NCBI GenBank assembly: GCA_900554095.1
Contig: USGC01000076.1
Span: forward strand, 1 to 8,015
Length of the DNA: 8,015 bases
Source of the DNA: an uncultured bacterium
Lineage (GTDB): Bacteria > Cyanobacteriota > Vampirovibrionia > Gastranaerophilales > Gastranaerophilaceae
Direction: 5' to 3'
How positions within the stretch are numbered: the first letter of the stretch is position 1; every line of letters starts with the position of its first letter. Positions 1-6,497 of the stretch are shown in pieces. The notes under the pieces were generated by a model. The model was not told the DNA's origin. It did not search any database and saw only the letters and a program-made list of their open reading frames with translations. The position numbers were made by a program, and so were the translations under genes.

Positions 1-9
1 ACTCGCGCT

Positions 10-789
10 ATGAACAATAAATATAGCAAAGGTGAGGTCAGTAAGAAAAAAGGTTTTACATTGGCAGAAGTTCTTATTACACTCGGCATAATTGGCGTCG
101 TCGCCGCAATGACAATGCCGACGCTAATGTCGAATTACCGTAAAAAACAGACTGTAACGCAATTACAAAAGGCTTACAGCGAGATAAATCAGGCAGTACG
201 AATGGCTGAAAGTGTCCATGGAACTTTAGATAGCTGGGATCTCACACCATTGGACGACCAAGAGAGACTGAGCAACTACTTTGCTGAAAACTATCTTTTG
301 CCTAATATCAAAACACTTAAAAGGTGTGCTCCGTCTTCAGAAGAATGTTGGGTTGACAATGTTGACAATAATACAGTAATGGATGCGTTGGTAAATGGTA
401 ATATTGGATTTAATTCATTTGTAACTCCATCCGGTTATGCGGTTTATTACTGGCTGCATCGACGCGGTAATGGCGCTTGGTTTGTCATTGACACAAACGG
501 TAATAAAGCTCCAAATATGGATGGTATTGATAGATTTAGATTTATAATGAGCTGGGGTAATGCACGTATTGTTCCATCTGTAGCTGGTCAATGCACTAAA
601 AAACTTGGATTTTTACCGGCGGGGCTTGCGTGTAATGACAGGGATTTAACAAGAGATGATATAATTAATGCGACATCAAATTTGGAATATCCGGAATTTG
701 CTTGTAATCAAACTAACAGAGGCCAATACTGCGCAGCTTTAATCATGCTCGACGGCTGGGAGATTAAAGATGATTACCCGTGGAAATAG
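10..789 (+). CDS. Type IV prepilin-like protein (pseudopilin/pilin family)
   Basis: This is a 259-residue secreted or surface filament subunit candidate of the type IV pilus/type II secretion family. A positively charged leader of 15 residues ends in Gly15. The prepilin peptidase motif follows as G|FTLAE, with Phe16 as mature residue 1 and Glu20 as the conserved Glu5. A hydrophobic helix spans about 21-40. The globular part has six cysteines (106, 113, 195, 208, 232, 241), an even number that would allow disulfides. It also has an Asp/Asn-rich loop at 161-176 (DTNG...PN.DG.D.F), which resembles the calcium-site loops of pseudopilins. The end reads LDGWEIKDDYPW, a tail I associate with Gastranaerophilales prepilins. 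No ribosome binding site is visible in the 9 bases before the ATG, and the frame is open to the window edge, so the start could lie upstream. Which machine it serves cannot be told: no pilus assembly genes are nearby. Family assignment is firm, exact role is not. Confidence 0.9.
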   Translation: MNNKYSKGEVSKKKGFTLAEVLITLGIIGVVAAMTMPTLMSNYRKKQTVTQLQKAYSEINQAVRMAESVHGTLDSWDLTPLDDQERLSNYFAENYLLPNIKTLKRCAPSSEECWVDNVDNNTVMDALVNGNIGFNSFVTPSGYAVYYWLHRRGNGAWFVIDTNGNKAPNMDGIDRFRFIMSWGNARIVPSVAGQCTKKLGFLPAGLACNDRDLTRDDIINATSNLEYPEFACNQTNRGQYCAALIMLDGWEIKDDYPWK

Positions 790-804
790 TCGGGTATTAA
801 ATTT
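775..804 (+). terminator. Possible weak terminator overlapping the prepilin stop
   Basis: TACCCG at 775-780 pairs with CGGGTA at 791-796 across a 10-base loop holding the stop codon. It is followed by TTAAATTT, a poor U-tract. A short GC-rich stem in an AT-rich context at a gene end fits a weak intrinsic terminator, but the tract is interrupted by A residues. Confidence 0.35.
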
Positions 805-837
805 ATGTAAAGTTCTGGAAAATAAATCTTTATCTAG

Positions 838-843
838 TATAAT
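838..843 (+). promoter_or_regulatory. Putative -10 box ahead of the pxpA-like/yvcK/panB cluster
   Basis: A perfect TATAAT lies 34 bases before the ATG at 878. No good -35 is seen at 16-18 bases; the nearest candidate, TTCTGG at 813-818, would need a 19-base spacer. It is the only promoter-like signal between the prepilin gene and the downstream cluster, so it probably starts that transcript. Confidence 0.5.
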
Positions 844-877
844 GATTGCATAATATTATTTATATAGAAAGTGAATT

Positions 878-1681
878 ATGCAGCAAACTACTCAAAAGAT
901 TGAAAGAAAACAAATTAAAAATATAGATTTTAACTGTGATTTAGCACAGAGCTTCGGGGTTTACAAAAATAATTCCGAATACGACCTGCTTGATTATGTA
1001 AGTTCCGTAAATGTTTCTTGCGGGTTCCATGCGGGAGATCCTTTAACCATCAAGCAGGCACTTCTTGCAGCAAAAGAAAAAAATATTGTTGTAGGGGCTC
1101 ACATTGGTTTTGATGATATTCAAGGCTTTGGATATCGTTCAATGGATTTGGACGAAGACGAAATTGAAGCGCTTGTTTTGTATCAAGTGGGTGCTATTAT
1201 GTCTTTTGCAAAGAGTTATAAGCTGGAAATTGAACACGTTCGTCCTCACGGCGCGATGTATAAGCAGGCTGCTGAAGATTTTTCATTTTCTTGTGCGATT
1301 GCTAAAGCTGTTAAGAAAATGTCCCAATGGCTGGTTTACTACGGCGCTGCAGGCGATGTTATTGAAAAAACAGGCGAGTTTGTAAATATTCCTATTGCAC
1401 AGGAAGTCCATCTCGAAAAGGTTTATAATGTTGATGGAACCGTTGACTTTGGGGTTAAAGACAGCGAGGATACCTCAAAATCACTTCACAGGTTAAAAAC
1501 ATTGCTTTATTCTTCCCAAGTTGACAACAGAGAGGGAGGAAAAACTATTATAACAGCTGATACAATTCATTTTTCTAACAAAATCAGCAATGCCCTTGAG
1601 CTTGCTGTTGAAGCGAACAAAATAATTACCCCTGTTCCGGTAAATTACAAAAATGCCTATCCTTCAGGCTGGGTAGAGTAA
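878..1681 (+). CDS. pxpA: LamB/YcsF family protein, 5-oxoprolinase subunit A-like (divergent)
   Basis: The protein has 267 residues against about 250 for typical PxpA. PxpA works with PxpB and PxpC to open 5-oxoproline to glutamate using ATP. Family motifs visible are DFNCDLAQSFG (17-27), VNVSCGFHAGDP (44-55), GAHIGFDDIQGFGYR (73-87) and HVRPHGAMY (120-128). Two usual regions are altered. The segment normally reading EVFADR is EVHLEK (176-181), and the late DTICVHGD motif is DTIHFS (228-233), so activity as a standard 5-oxoprolinase subunit is uncertain. There is an N-terminal extension of about 15 residues with no internal start codon, so ATG 878 stands; the Shine-Dalgarno is weak (GAAAGTGA). 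No pxpB or pxpC is in the window. The gene is 22 bases before yvcK and probably cotranscribed with it. The family call is safe; the substrate is an inference. Confidence 0.82.
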   Translation: MQQTTQKIERKQIKNIDFNCDLAQSFGVYKNNSEYDLLDYVSSVNVSCGFHAGDPLTIKQALLAAKEKNIVVGAHIGFDDIQGFGYRSMDLDEDEIEALVLYQVGAIMSFAKSYKLEIEHVRPHGAMYKQAAEDFSFSCAIAKAVKKMSQWLVYYGAAGDVIEKTGEFVNIPIAQEVHLEKVYNVDGTVDFGVKDSEDTSKSLHRLKTLLYSSQVDNREGGKTIITADTIHFSNKISNALELAVEANKIITPVPVNYKNAYPSGWVE

Positions 1682-1703
1682 AATCAAATTAGGTGATAAG
1701 TGT

Positions 1704-3056
1704 ATGAGAAAATTTAAGAATAATATGAAAATGCGCGACGCAGGCTGGCTTATACCGGGCTTGCAGGTCAAACGCTGGTTTGCAATGATATTTTTGGGCG
1801 CGGTTATGATGACCATAGGCTTTTTAATTCTTTGCGATATAAAACCGGTATTTTACACAATGATGTTTATCAGAAAAATTGCCATGAATATTTCGACAGA
1901 ATGGCTTGCATTTGCTGTGGTTATGTTCGGAGCCGGAATTTTCTTTAAGGGCTGGCAGAAGACAAACCTTTCTATGCTTGGGGTTAAAGACGACGGCACT
2001 ATTCTTGAAAGCTTATACAGGCGCCGTAAGTTAAATCGAGGCCCGAAAATCGTAGCAGTAGGGGGCGGTACGGGCTTATCAATGCTTTTAAAAGGTATTA
2101 AACATATTACAAATAATATAACGGCTGTTGTTACTGTTGGTGATGACGGCGGAAGTTCAGGCCGGTTGCGCGAAGATATGGGAATTCTTCCGCCCGGCGA
2201 TATAAGAAACTGTATTGCGGCATTAGCTGATGATGAAGATTTAATCACAAAACTTTTTCAATACCGTTTTCGCCATGGTGAAGGGCTTGAAGGCCACAGT
2301 TTTGGTAATCTGTTTTTAACAGCTCTTTGTGCAATTACAGGGGATATGGTTCGTGCTGTAAAAGAGTCTTCAAATGTTCTGTCAATTCGCGGGCGGGTGT
2401 TGCCGTCGACTTTGGACGATATGAAGCTTGTTGCGGAAATGGAAGACGGCCGCGTAGTTCACGGTGAATCTAACATTCCTGAAGCGCATGGCAAAATAAA
2501 AAGATTGTTTACAGATCCAAGCCGCTGCCGTGCTTTAGAAGATGTAATTCTGGCAATAAGAGAAGCTGAATTAATTATTTTAGGGCCCGGAAGTCTTTTT
2601 ACAAGTGTTATTCCAAATCTTTTGATTGAAGAAATTTCTCATGAAATTGCACAGTCAAAAGCCAAAAAGATTTATGTTTGTAATATTATGACCCAGCCCG
2701 GTGAAACTGATAATTTCACCGCCTCTGATCACGTAAAAGCTTTAATGCGCCATGCTGGCAGCAAAGATATTATCGATGCGGTATTGGTAAATGATTTTAT
2801 ACCAGCCAATCTTGCAAAGAAATACCAGCTTTCCGGCTCTTATCCGGTAAAACTCGATTATGAAAATATTAAAAAGCTCGGCGTAAAAGTCTGTCCTAAA
2901 AAACTTATAGAGGAAAACCGCGAAGGCCTTGTAAGACACAGCTCAAATCGGGTTGCAAGAGCTATATATTACTGGTTTAGAAAAGAAAATAAAAGTGAAA
3001 AGTTAAATGCCCATACGAATATTGCGGCAAAACATAGTGAGTGTGCTGCAAAATGA
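1704..3056 (+). CDS. yvcK: Membrane-anchored YvcK/GlmR-like (CofD-like fold) protein
   Basis: This 450-residue protein is of the gluconeogenesis factor YvcK family, which has a CofD-like Rossmann fold. Known members bind UDP-sugars and help direct carbon into cell-wall precursors and maintain cell shape. The soluble domain starts near residue 113. It carries AVGGGTGLSMLLKG (118-131), TVGDDGGSSGRLR (144-156), PPGDIRNC (163-170), GHSFGNLFL (197-205), LGPGSLFTSVIPNLL (293-307) and CNIMTQPGETDNF (326-338). These are the diagnostic motifs. Before it are two predicted membrane helices (about 25-45 and 67-84). Firmicute YvcK lacks this anchor, but as I recall cyanobacterial forms have it. ATG 1704 has a good site, AGGTGAT at 1691-1697, six bases away. 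The stop overlaps the panB start by ATGA (3053-3056), so the two are probably translationally coupled. The usual rapZ and whiA neighbours are absent. The long polar tail after residue 428 looks unstructured. Confidence 0.92.
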   Translation: MRKFKNNMKMRDAGWLIPGLQVKRWFAMIFLGAVMMTIGFLILCDIKPVFYTMMFIRKIAMNISTEWLAFAVVMFGAGIFFKGWQKTNLSMLGVKDDGTILESLYRRRKLNRGPKIVAVGGGTGLSMLLKGIKHITNNITAVVTVGDDGGSSGRLREDMGILPPGDIRNCIAALADDEDLITKLFQYRFRHGEGLEGHSFGNLFLTALCAITGDMVRAVKESSNVLSIRGRVLPSTLDDMKLVAEMEDGRVVHGESNIPEAHGKIKRLFTDPSRCRALEDVILAIREAELIILGPGSLFTSVIPNLLIEEISHEIAQSKAKKIYVCNIMTQPGETDNFTASDHVKALMRHAGSKDIIDAVLVNDFIPANLAKKYQLSGSYPVKLDYENIKKLGVKVCPKKLIEENREGLVRHSSNRVARAIYYWFRKENKSEKLNAHTNIAAKHSECAAK

Positions 3057-3853
3057 TTAAAAAAGTAACAGTCAATACAATCCGTAAGTTTAAAGAAAAT
3101 AATGAAAAGTTTTCAATGCTTACTGCTTACGACTATTCAACGGCAAAGTATATTGATGAAGCAGGAATAGATGTAATCTTGATAGGCGACAGCCTTGCAA
3201 TGACAGCTTTAGGTTATGAAACAACGCATTCAATAGGCGTTGACGAAATGAAAATATTTACCCGTGCGGTTTCTAAAGGAGCACAAAGGGCTTTAGTTGT
3301 AACAGACATGCCGTTTTTGAGTTATACAGTTGACGTTGCGTCCGCAGTGAAAAATTGCGGTGAAATGATTAAGATTGGGGCTAATGCAGTAAAAATTGAA
3401 GGCTGTAACGATTATATCCTAAATGTAGTTAAGCGGCTTGTGGATGCGGGAATACCAGTTATGGCGCACCTTGGTTTTACGCCTCAGGCATTGAATACTT
3501 TGGGCGGTTATAGGATTCAAGGAAAAACTCAGGAGGCTGTTGAAGAAATCTTAAATAATGCAAAAAAACTTGAAAAAGCCGGTGCATTTTCCGTTGTATT
3601 AGAAATGGTTCCGGAGAATAGCGCAAAATATATTACAGAAAACCTAAACATACCAACAATTTCTTGCGGTGCCGGAAGATATTGCGATGCGCAAGTGCTT
3701 GTTTGTGATGATGTTTTCGGCAAATACAGCGAATTCACACCAAAGTTTGCCCGAAAATACGGCGATATGAAATCTTTTATAATCGATTGTGCCAAACGAT
3801 TTGACGCAGATGTTAAAAGCGGTCTGTTTCCCTCTGATAATGAAGTGTTTTAG
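3053..3853 (+). CDS. panB: 3-methyl-2-oxobutanoate hydroxymethyltransferase (ketopantoate hydroxymethyltransferase)
   Basis: PanB transfers a one-carbon unit from methylenetetrahydrofolate to 2-oxoisovalerate, giving ketopantoate, the first committed step to pantothenate and coenzyme A. It is a cytoplasmic TIM barrel. Starting at ATG 3053 gives 266 residues, the usual family length. The metal ligands fall at Asp46 (LIGDSLAM), Asp85 (VTDMPF) and Glu116 (VKIEG). The catalytic Glu is at 184 (VLEMVP) and the HLGFTPQ motif at 139-145. These positions match E. coli Asp45, Asp84, Glu114 and Glu181 closely. A GTG at 3041 in the same frame would add four residues (MCCK), but the ATG forms a classic ATGA overlap with the yvcK stop, so I prefer it; the upstream GTGAG is only a modest ribosome site. 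panC follows after 57 bases and completes the pantoate branch. panD and panE are not in the window. Confidence 0.95.
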   Translation: MIKKVTVNTIRKFKENNEKFSMLTAYDYSTAKYIDEAGIDVILIGDSLAMTALGYETTHSIGVDEMKIFTRAVSKGAQRALVVTDMPFLSYTVDVASAVKNCGEMIKIGANAVKIEGCNDYILNVVKRLVDAGIPVMAHLGFTPQALNTLGGYRIQGKTQEAVEEILNNAKKLEKAGAFSVVLEMVPENSAKYITENLNIPTISCGAGRYCDAQVLVCDDVFGKYSEFTPKFARKYGDMKSFIIDCAKRFDADVKSGLFPSDNEVF

Positions 3854-3878
3854 ACGGACAAACTTTACATATTTTTTA

Positions 3879-3887
3879 TGCTATAAT
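3879..3887 (+). promoter_or_regulatory. Extended -10 promoter of panC
   Basis: TGCTATAAT is a perfect extended -10 element. The only -35-like hexamer, TTTACA at 3864-3869, is 12 bases away, too close to work as a normal -35, so the TG motif probably substitutes for it. The expected transcript start is near 3894. That gives a short leader before ATG 3911 and makes the TTG at 3893 unlikely as a translation start. Confidence 0.65.
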
Positions 3888-3910
3888 TTTCTTTGAAAGA
3901 GAGTGTTAAA

Positions 3911-4771
3911 ATGTTGGTTCATACAATAGAAGAAGTTAGAGAAAAAGTAAAAGAGTGGAAAAAAGAAGGTTTGACTGTTGGTCTTGTGCCGACAATGGGT
4001 GCTTTGCACAATGGGCATTTAAGCCTTATTAAAAAAAGCGTTGAAAAGTGTGACAGAACAGTTGTTTCAGTATTTGTAAATCCGATACAATTCTGCCCCG
4101 GCGAAGATTTTGAAAAATATCCGCGTACACTTGAGGCTGATAAAAAATTGGCCGAAGATGCAGGCGTTGATATAGTTTTTGCGCCATCGCCTGCTGAAAT
4201 GTACGGGCAAGGTAATATTATGTCGTCAGATTTTTTGACATATGTAATACCTCCGTTTTTCTATGTAAACAAACTCTGTGGAAAATCCAGAGTAGGGCAT
4301 TTTGATGGGGTTTGTACTGTTGTTAATAAATTATTTAACATTGTACAACCGGATTTTGCGTTTTTTGGAGAAAAAGATCGCCAGCAGTTAATAATTCTAC
4401 AAAAAATGGTTAAAGATTTAAACATTCCTGTTACAATTATTCCGTGCCCGATTGTTCGTGAAAATGATGGTTTGGCGCTTAGTTCAAGGAACAAGTACCT
4501 TTCAGAAACTGACAGAAAAGAAGCTCTTGTATTAAGCCGTATTCTCTTTAACATAAAATCATGTTATAATTCCGGTATTAAAGATGTAAAGGCACTTAGT
4601 GAAACAGCTTTTTCATTTTTAAATGATCATCATTGTCTTGAATATCTGGAGTTTAGAGATAAAAATTCACTTGAAGAAAAAAAGATTGCAGATGATAATA
4701 CAGTCGTATTTATAGCGTTGAAAATATCAAATGTAAGATTAATAGACAATTTAGATTTAAAAAGTAAATGA
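3911..4771 (+). CDS. panC: Pantothenate synthetase (pantoate--beta-alanine ligase)
   Basis: PanC joins pantoate and beta-alanine with ATP through a pantoyl-adenylate intermediate. With ATG 3911 it has 286 residues, usual for a stand-alone enzyme. Visible motifs are PTMGALHNGHLSLI with the HxGH nucleotide motif at 33-36, FVNPIQF, KYPRTLEAD, GHFDGVCTVVNKLFN, FGEKDRQQL and the KMSKS-like LALSSRN. I chose ATG 3911 over the in-frame TTG 3893 for two reasons: AAAGAGAG lies 7-8 bases before the ATG, and the TTG sits only 5 bases after the -10 box. Between the EMY and GHF motifs it is about five residues longer than E. coli PanC and reads PPFFYVNKLCGKSR, a variant loop also found in some other phyla (from memory). 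Unlike many photosynthetic cyanobacteria, it is not fused to a cytidylate kinase. The next gene starts 13 bases after the stop. Confidence 0.95.
   Translation: MLVHTIEEVREKVKEWKKEGLTVGLVPTMGALHNGHLSLIKKSVEKCDRTVVSVFVNPIQFCPGEDFEKYPRTLEADKKLAEDAGVDIVFAPSPAEMYGQGNIMSSDFLTYVIPPFFYVNKLCGKSRVGHFDGVCTVVNKLFNIVQPDFAFFGEKDRQQLIILQKMVKDLNIPVTIIPCPIVRENDGLALSSRNKYLSETDRKEALVLSRILFNIKSCYNSGIKDVKALSETAFSFLNDHHCLEYLEFRDKNSLEEKKIADDNTVVFIALKISNVRLIDNLDLKSK
4562..4570 (+). promoter_or_regulatory. Possible internal promoter inside panC for the downstream membrane gene
   Basis: TGTTATAAT is a second perfect extended -10 sequence, about 215 bases ahead of the ATG at 4785. No convincing -35 precedes it (TTCTCT at 4542-4547 is at 17 bases). 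In AT-rich DNA such a match can arise by chance, so it is only a candidate for uncoupling the membrane gene from panC. Confidence 0.25.
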
Positions 4772-4784
4772 GAAGAGGAAAATA

Positions 4785-5705
4785 ATGCTGGCTTTTTTTA
4801 ATTTGATGAAAAGATTGTTAAGATTGATGATAGACTTTGCTTTTCTGTTGCAGATTGTAGCAACTCTTTTGGTTTTTGTTTTCGCATTGTATTGGTTTTT
4901 TAATTTAGTTGGCTGGCAGCCGTTGGACTTTCTAACTCCTATGGCAGATAATATTTCAAATTTTATGCACGCATATTTTTCTAAACAGATGAGTCAAGGG
5001 CAACAAGCTGATGGTTCATTGTTTATTTTTATCATGCTGCTATTGGTTCTTGTGGGCTCGCTGGGGCAGGTTAAAACCTATGTTACATCCGTAATTTCTA
5101 CCGTGAACAAGCTTGCTGAACAAGTAAAATCTCAAAAAGAGGATGATTTCAATGCGCAGCTAAGGGCTGAAGCGGATCAGGAAATTCTTGCTTACAAAAA
5201 CGTTGTACTTATCACAAGGTTAACCGCTAAAAAGCGTATTGTTGATGACCTTATTTCAGAAGAAGCGGCGGCGAAAGAAATTAAAGATATGGAAGAGCGC
5301 CTTATTTGTGATTTTTATAACATCGTGAAAAACGCTCCTTATTGTAAATTTGCGAAAAATGGCGACCAGCTTGTGGTTACGCTGAAAGGTTTTTCTCATG
5401 TTGACAAGCTTTTGTATTACGTAGACAAAGCCGTTAGTGAACTTCAAGACCAGTTAAAAAAAGAAAATTGGATTTTGAAAACTTATACAGCCATCGATGC
5501 GTTTAATGACAAAGCGCTTTTAAAAGATGTTTACTACGATTTGCAAATCCTTTTGAAACTCAATATTTTAAATGAAATAATTTGCTACGGTAATTTCTGT
5601 AATCGCTACTACCTCGAACCTAGAAACCTCTTTGAAGCTTATTTGAAGGGTGTTTATGACACAACAGAGCCTGAAAATGTGTGGACTTTGGTTAAAAAAT
5701 ATTAA
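4785..5705 (+). CDS. Two-helix membrane protein with a possible degenerate nucleotide cyclase-like domain
   Basis: I do not recognise this 306-residue protein as a named family. It has two strong membrane segments (about 18-43 and 78-97) flanking a short loop of about 35 residues. A charged, probably coiled linker follows (about 104-137), then a soluble domain (138-306). The domain reads like a class III adenylate/guanylate cyclase homology domain. The strand YKNVVLITRL (137-146) stands where cyclases have a metal-binding FxDI strand. KFAKNGDQLVV (188-198) matches the GDG strand-turn-strand, and LNILNEIICYG (259-269) the late helix and strand. YLKGVYDTTEPENVWTL (286-302) recalls the closing LKG...EPVxVWxL. 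The first metal Asp is missing, so catalysis is doubtful. GAGGA at 4775-4779, five bases before the ATG, supports the start. Its place after panC suggests cotranscription but not function. The membrane topology is confident; the fold is inference. Confidence 0.8.
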   Translation: MLAFFNLMKRLLRLMIDFAFLLQIVATLLVFVFALYWFFNLVGWQPLDFLTPMADNISNFMHAYFSKQMSQGQQADGSLFIFIMLLLVLVGSLGQVKTYVTSVISTVNKLAEQVKSQKEDDFNAQLRAEADQEILAYKNVVLITRLTAKKRIVDDLISEEAAAKEIKDMEERLICDFYNIVKNAPYCKFAKNGDQLVVTLKGFSHVDKLLYYVDKAVSELQDQLKKENWILKTYTAIDAFNDKALLKDVYYDLQILLKLNILNEIICYGNFCNRYYLEPRNLFEAYLKGVYDTTEPENVWTLVKKY

Positions 5706-5712
5706 GTATCGC

Positions 5713-5741
5713 TTGATTTTAAAATAAGTTTTTGCTACTAT
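5713..5741 (+). promoter_or_regulatory. Promoter of the rplJ-rplL operon
   Basis: TTGATT (5713-5718) and TACTAT (5736-5741) are separated by 17 bases, with an extended TGC immediately before the -10. The expected start near 5748 falls exactly at the first strand of the leader's long-range stem (5750), which supports both calls. The upstream gene ends only 8 bases before the -35. Confidence 0.7.
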
Positions 5742-5747
5742 TGCTTT

Positions 5748-5922
5748 ATAACCGCAGACAATTAGCTGCCATTTGGCATTAAATGTTTACAAACGGCTAA
5801 TCGAGGTTCACAAGTCGAATTAGAAAATATATTCAATTATGTGATTTTGCGGTTTCAGATACAGCAAAATCTTTTTGTATCTGAAAAATTACAGGTCGAT
5901 ACAAAAAAATAAGGAGCTAGTA
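5748..5922 (+). promoter_or_regulatory. Structured leader of rplJ-rplL (putative L10 autoregulatory leader)
   Basis: This untranslated leader of about 175 nt is closed by long-range pairing of AACCGCA (5750-5756) with TGCGGTT (5848-5854). Inside are ATTAGC/GCTAAT (5761-5766 with 5796-5801), enclosing a small TGCC/GGCA hairpin (5767-5778), then TCGA/TCGA (5801-5804 with 5815-5818). Directly after the closing stem is a perfect 11-bp hairpin (5853-5863 with 5876-5886). GATACA recurs at 5898-5903, just before the Shine-Dalgarno, and could compete for TGTATC 5876-5881. In many bacteria L10 (with L7/L12) binds such a leader to repress its own synthesis. Position and architecture support this; I did not match the consensus base by base. 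Confidence 0.6.
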
Positions 5923-6444
5923 ATGGCAACAAAACAATTTAAACAAGAAAAAATAGAAGCTCTTAAATCAAAAATCGAAAAAGCAAAAGTGGCTATTGTT
6001 ACAGAATACAAAGGCTATTCAGTTGAAGAAATTACAAAACTCAGAAGAGAACTTCAAAAAGATGGCGGAGATTATGTTGTAACAAAAAATACTCTTGCAA
6101 AAATCGCAGTTAAAGGAAGCGACTTTGAAGTATTAACTGAAACTTTCAAAGGCCCGATAGCATTAGCACTCGGTTTTGAAGATCAAGTTGCTCCGGCAAA
6201 AGCAGTTGCAAAATTCATCAAAGAATCTAAAAAAGGTGTTATCGTTGCAGGCGCTTTGGACGGAAAACTTCTTTCAGCAGCCGAAGCAGAAGCTTTATCA
6301 AAACTTCCTTCAAAAGAAGAACTTCTTGCAAAAATACTTGGATCTATCAATTCACCAGCATCCGGTATTGCAAACTCTGTCAATGCAGTTATGGCACAAC
6401 TTACAAGAGCTATGGCAGCTGTCAGAGACCAAAAAGCAGCTTAA
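5923..6444 (+). CDS. rplJ: 50S ribosomal protein L10
   Basis: L10 anchors the L7/L12 stalk to 23S rRNA, forming the platform that recruits translation factors. The protein has 173 residues from ATG 5923. The start is fixed by AAGGAG (5911-5916), six bases upstream. A TTG in frame at 5875 would add 16 residues, but it lies inside the leader hairpin and is rejected. The N-terminal RNA-binding domain (about 1-100) shows the family pattern VAIVTEYKGYSVEEITKLRREL, KNTLAKIA and FKGPIALALG; it is given here as separate short stretches. The C-terminal helix (about 130-170), ASGIANSVNAVMAQLTRAM, is the L7/L12 dimer-binding region. rplL follows after 53 bases. rplK and rplA, the common upstream partners, are replaced by an unrelated membrane gene. 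The gene probably sits under feedback control through its leader. Confidence 0.97.
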   Translation: MATKQFKQEKIEALKSKIEKAKVAIVTEYKGYSVEEITKLRRELQKDGGDYVVTKNTLAKIAVKGSDFEVLTETFKGPIALALGFEDQVAPAKAVAKFIKESKKGVIVAGALDGKLLSAAEAEALSKLPSKEELLAKILGSINSPASGIANSVNAVMAQLTRAMAAVRDQKAA

Positions 6445-6497
6445 TCGCAGCTTGATTTAACTTATGATACAAATAAAAAACTATAAAGGAGAAAACA

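Noticed and set aside
1853..2248. Minus-strand reading frame opposite yvcK.
   Set aside because: It lies wholly opposite conserved YvcK motifs and shows low-complexity Pro/Ser content without family features.
3041..3052. GTG start for panB.
   Set aside because: ATG 3053 forms an ATGA overlap with the yvcK stop and gives the normal PanB length and residue positions.
3893..3910. TTG start giving panC six extra residues.
   Set aside because: It lies 5 bases after the -10 box and at the predicted transcript start; ATG 3911 has a proper ribosome site.
5853..5886. The 11-bp hairpin ahead of rplJ as an intrinsic terminator or attenuator.
   Set aside because: The stem is AT-rich and is followed by AAAAATTACAGG, not a U-tract.
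5875..5922. TTG start adding 16 residues to L10.
   Set aside because: It falls within the leader hairpin, the added residues are not L10-like, and AAGGAG is correctly placed for ATG 5923.
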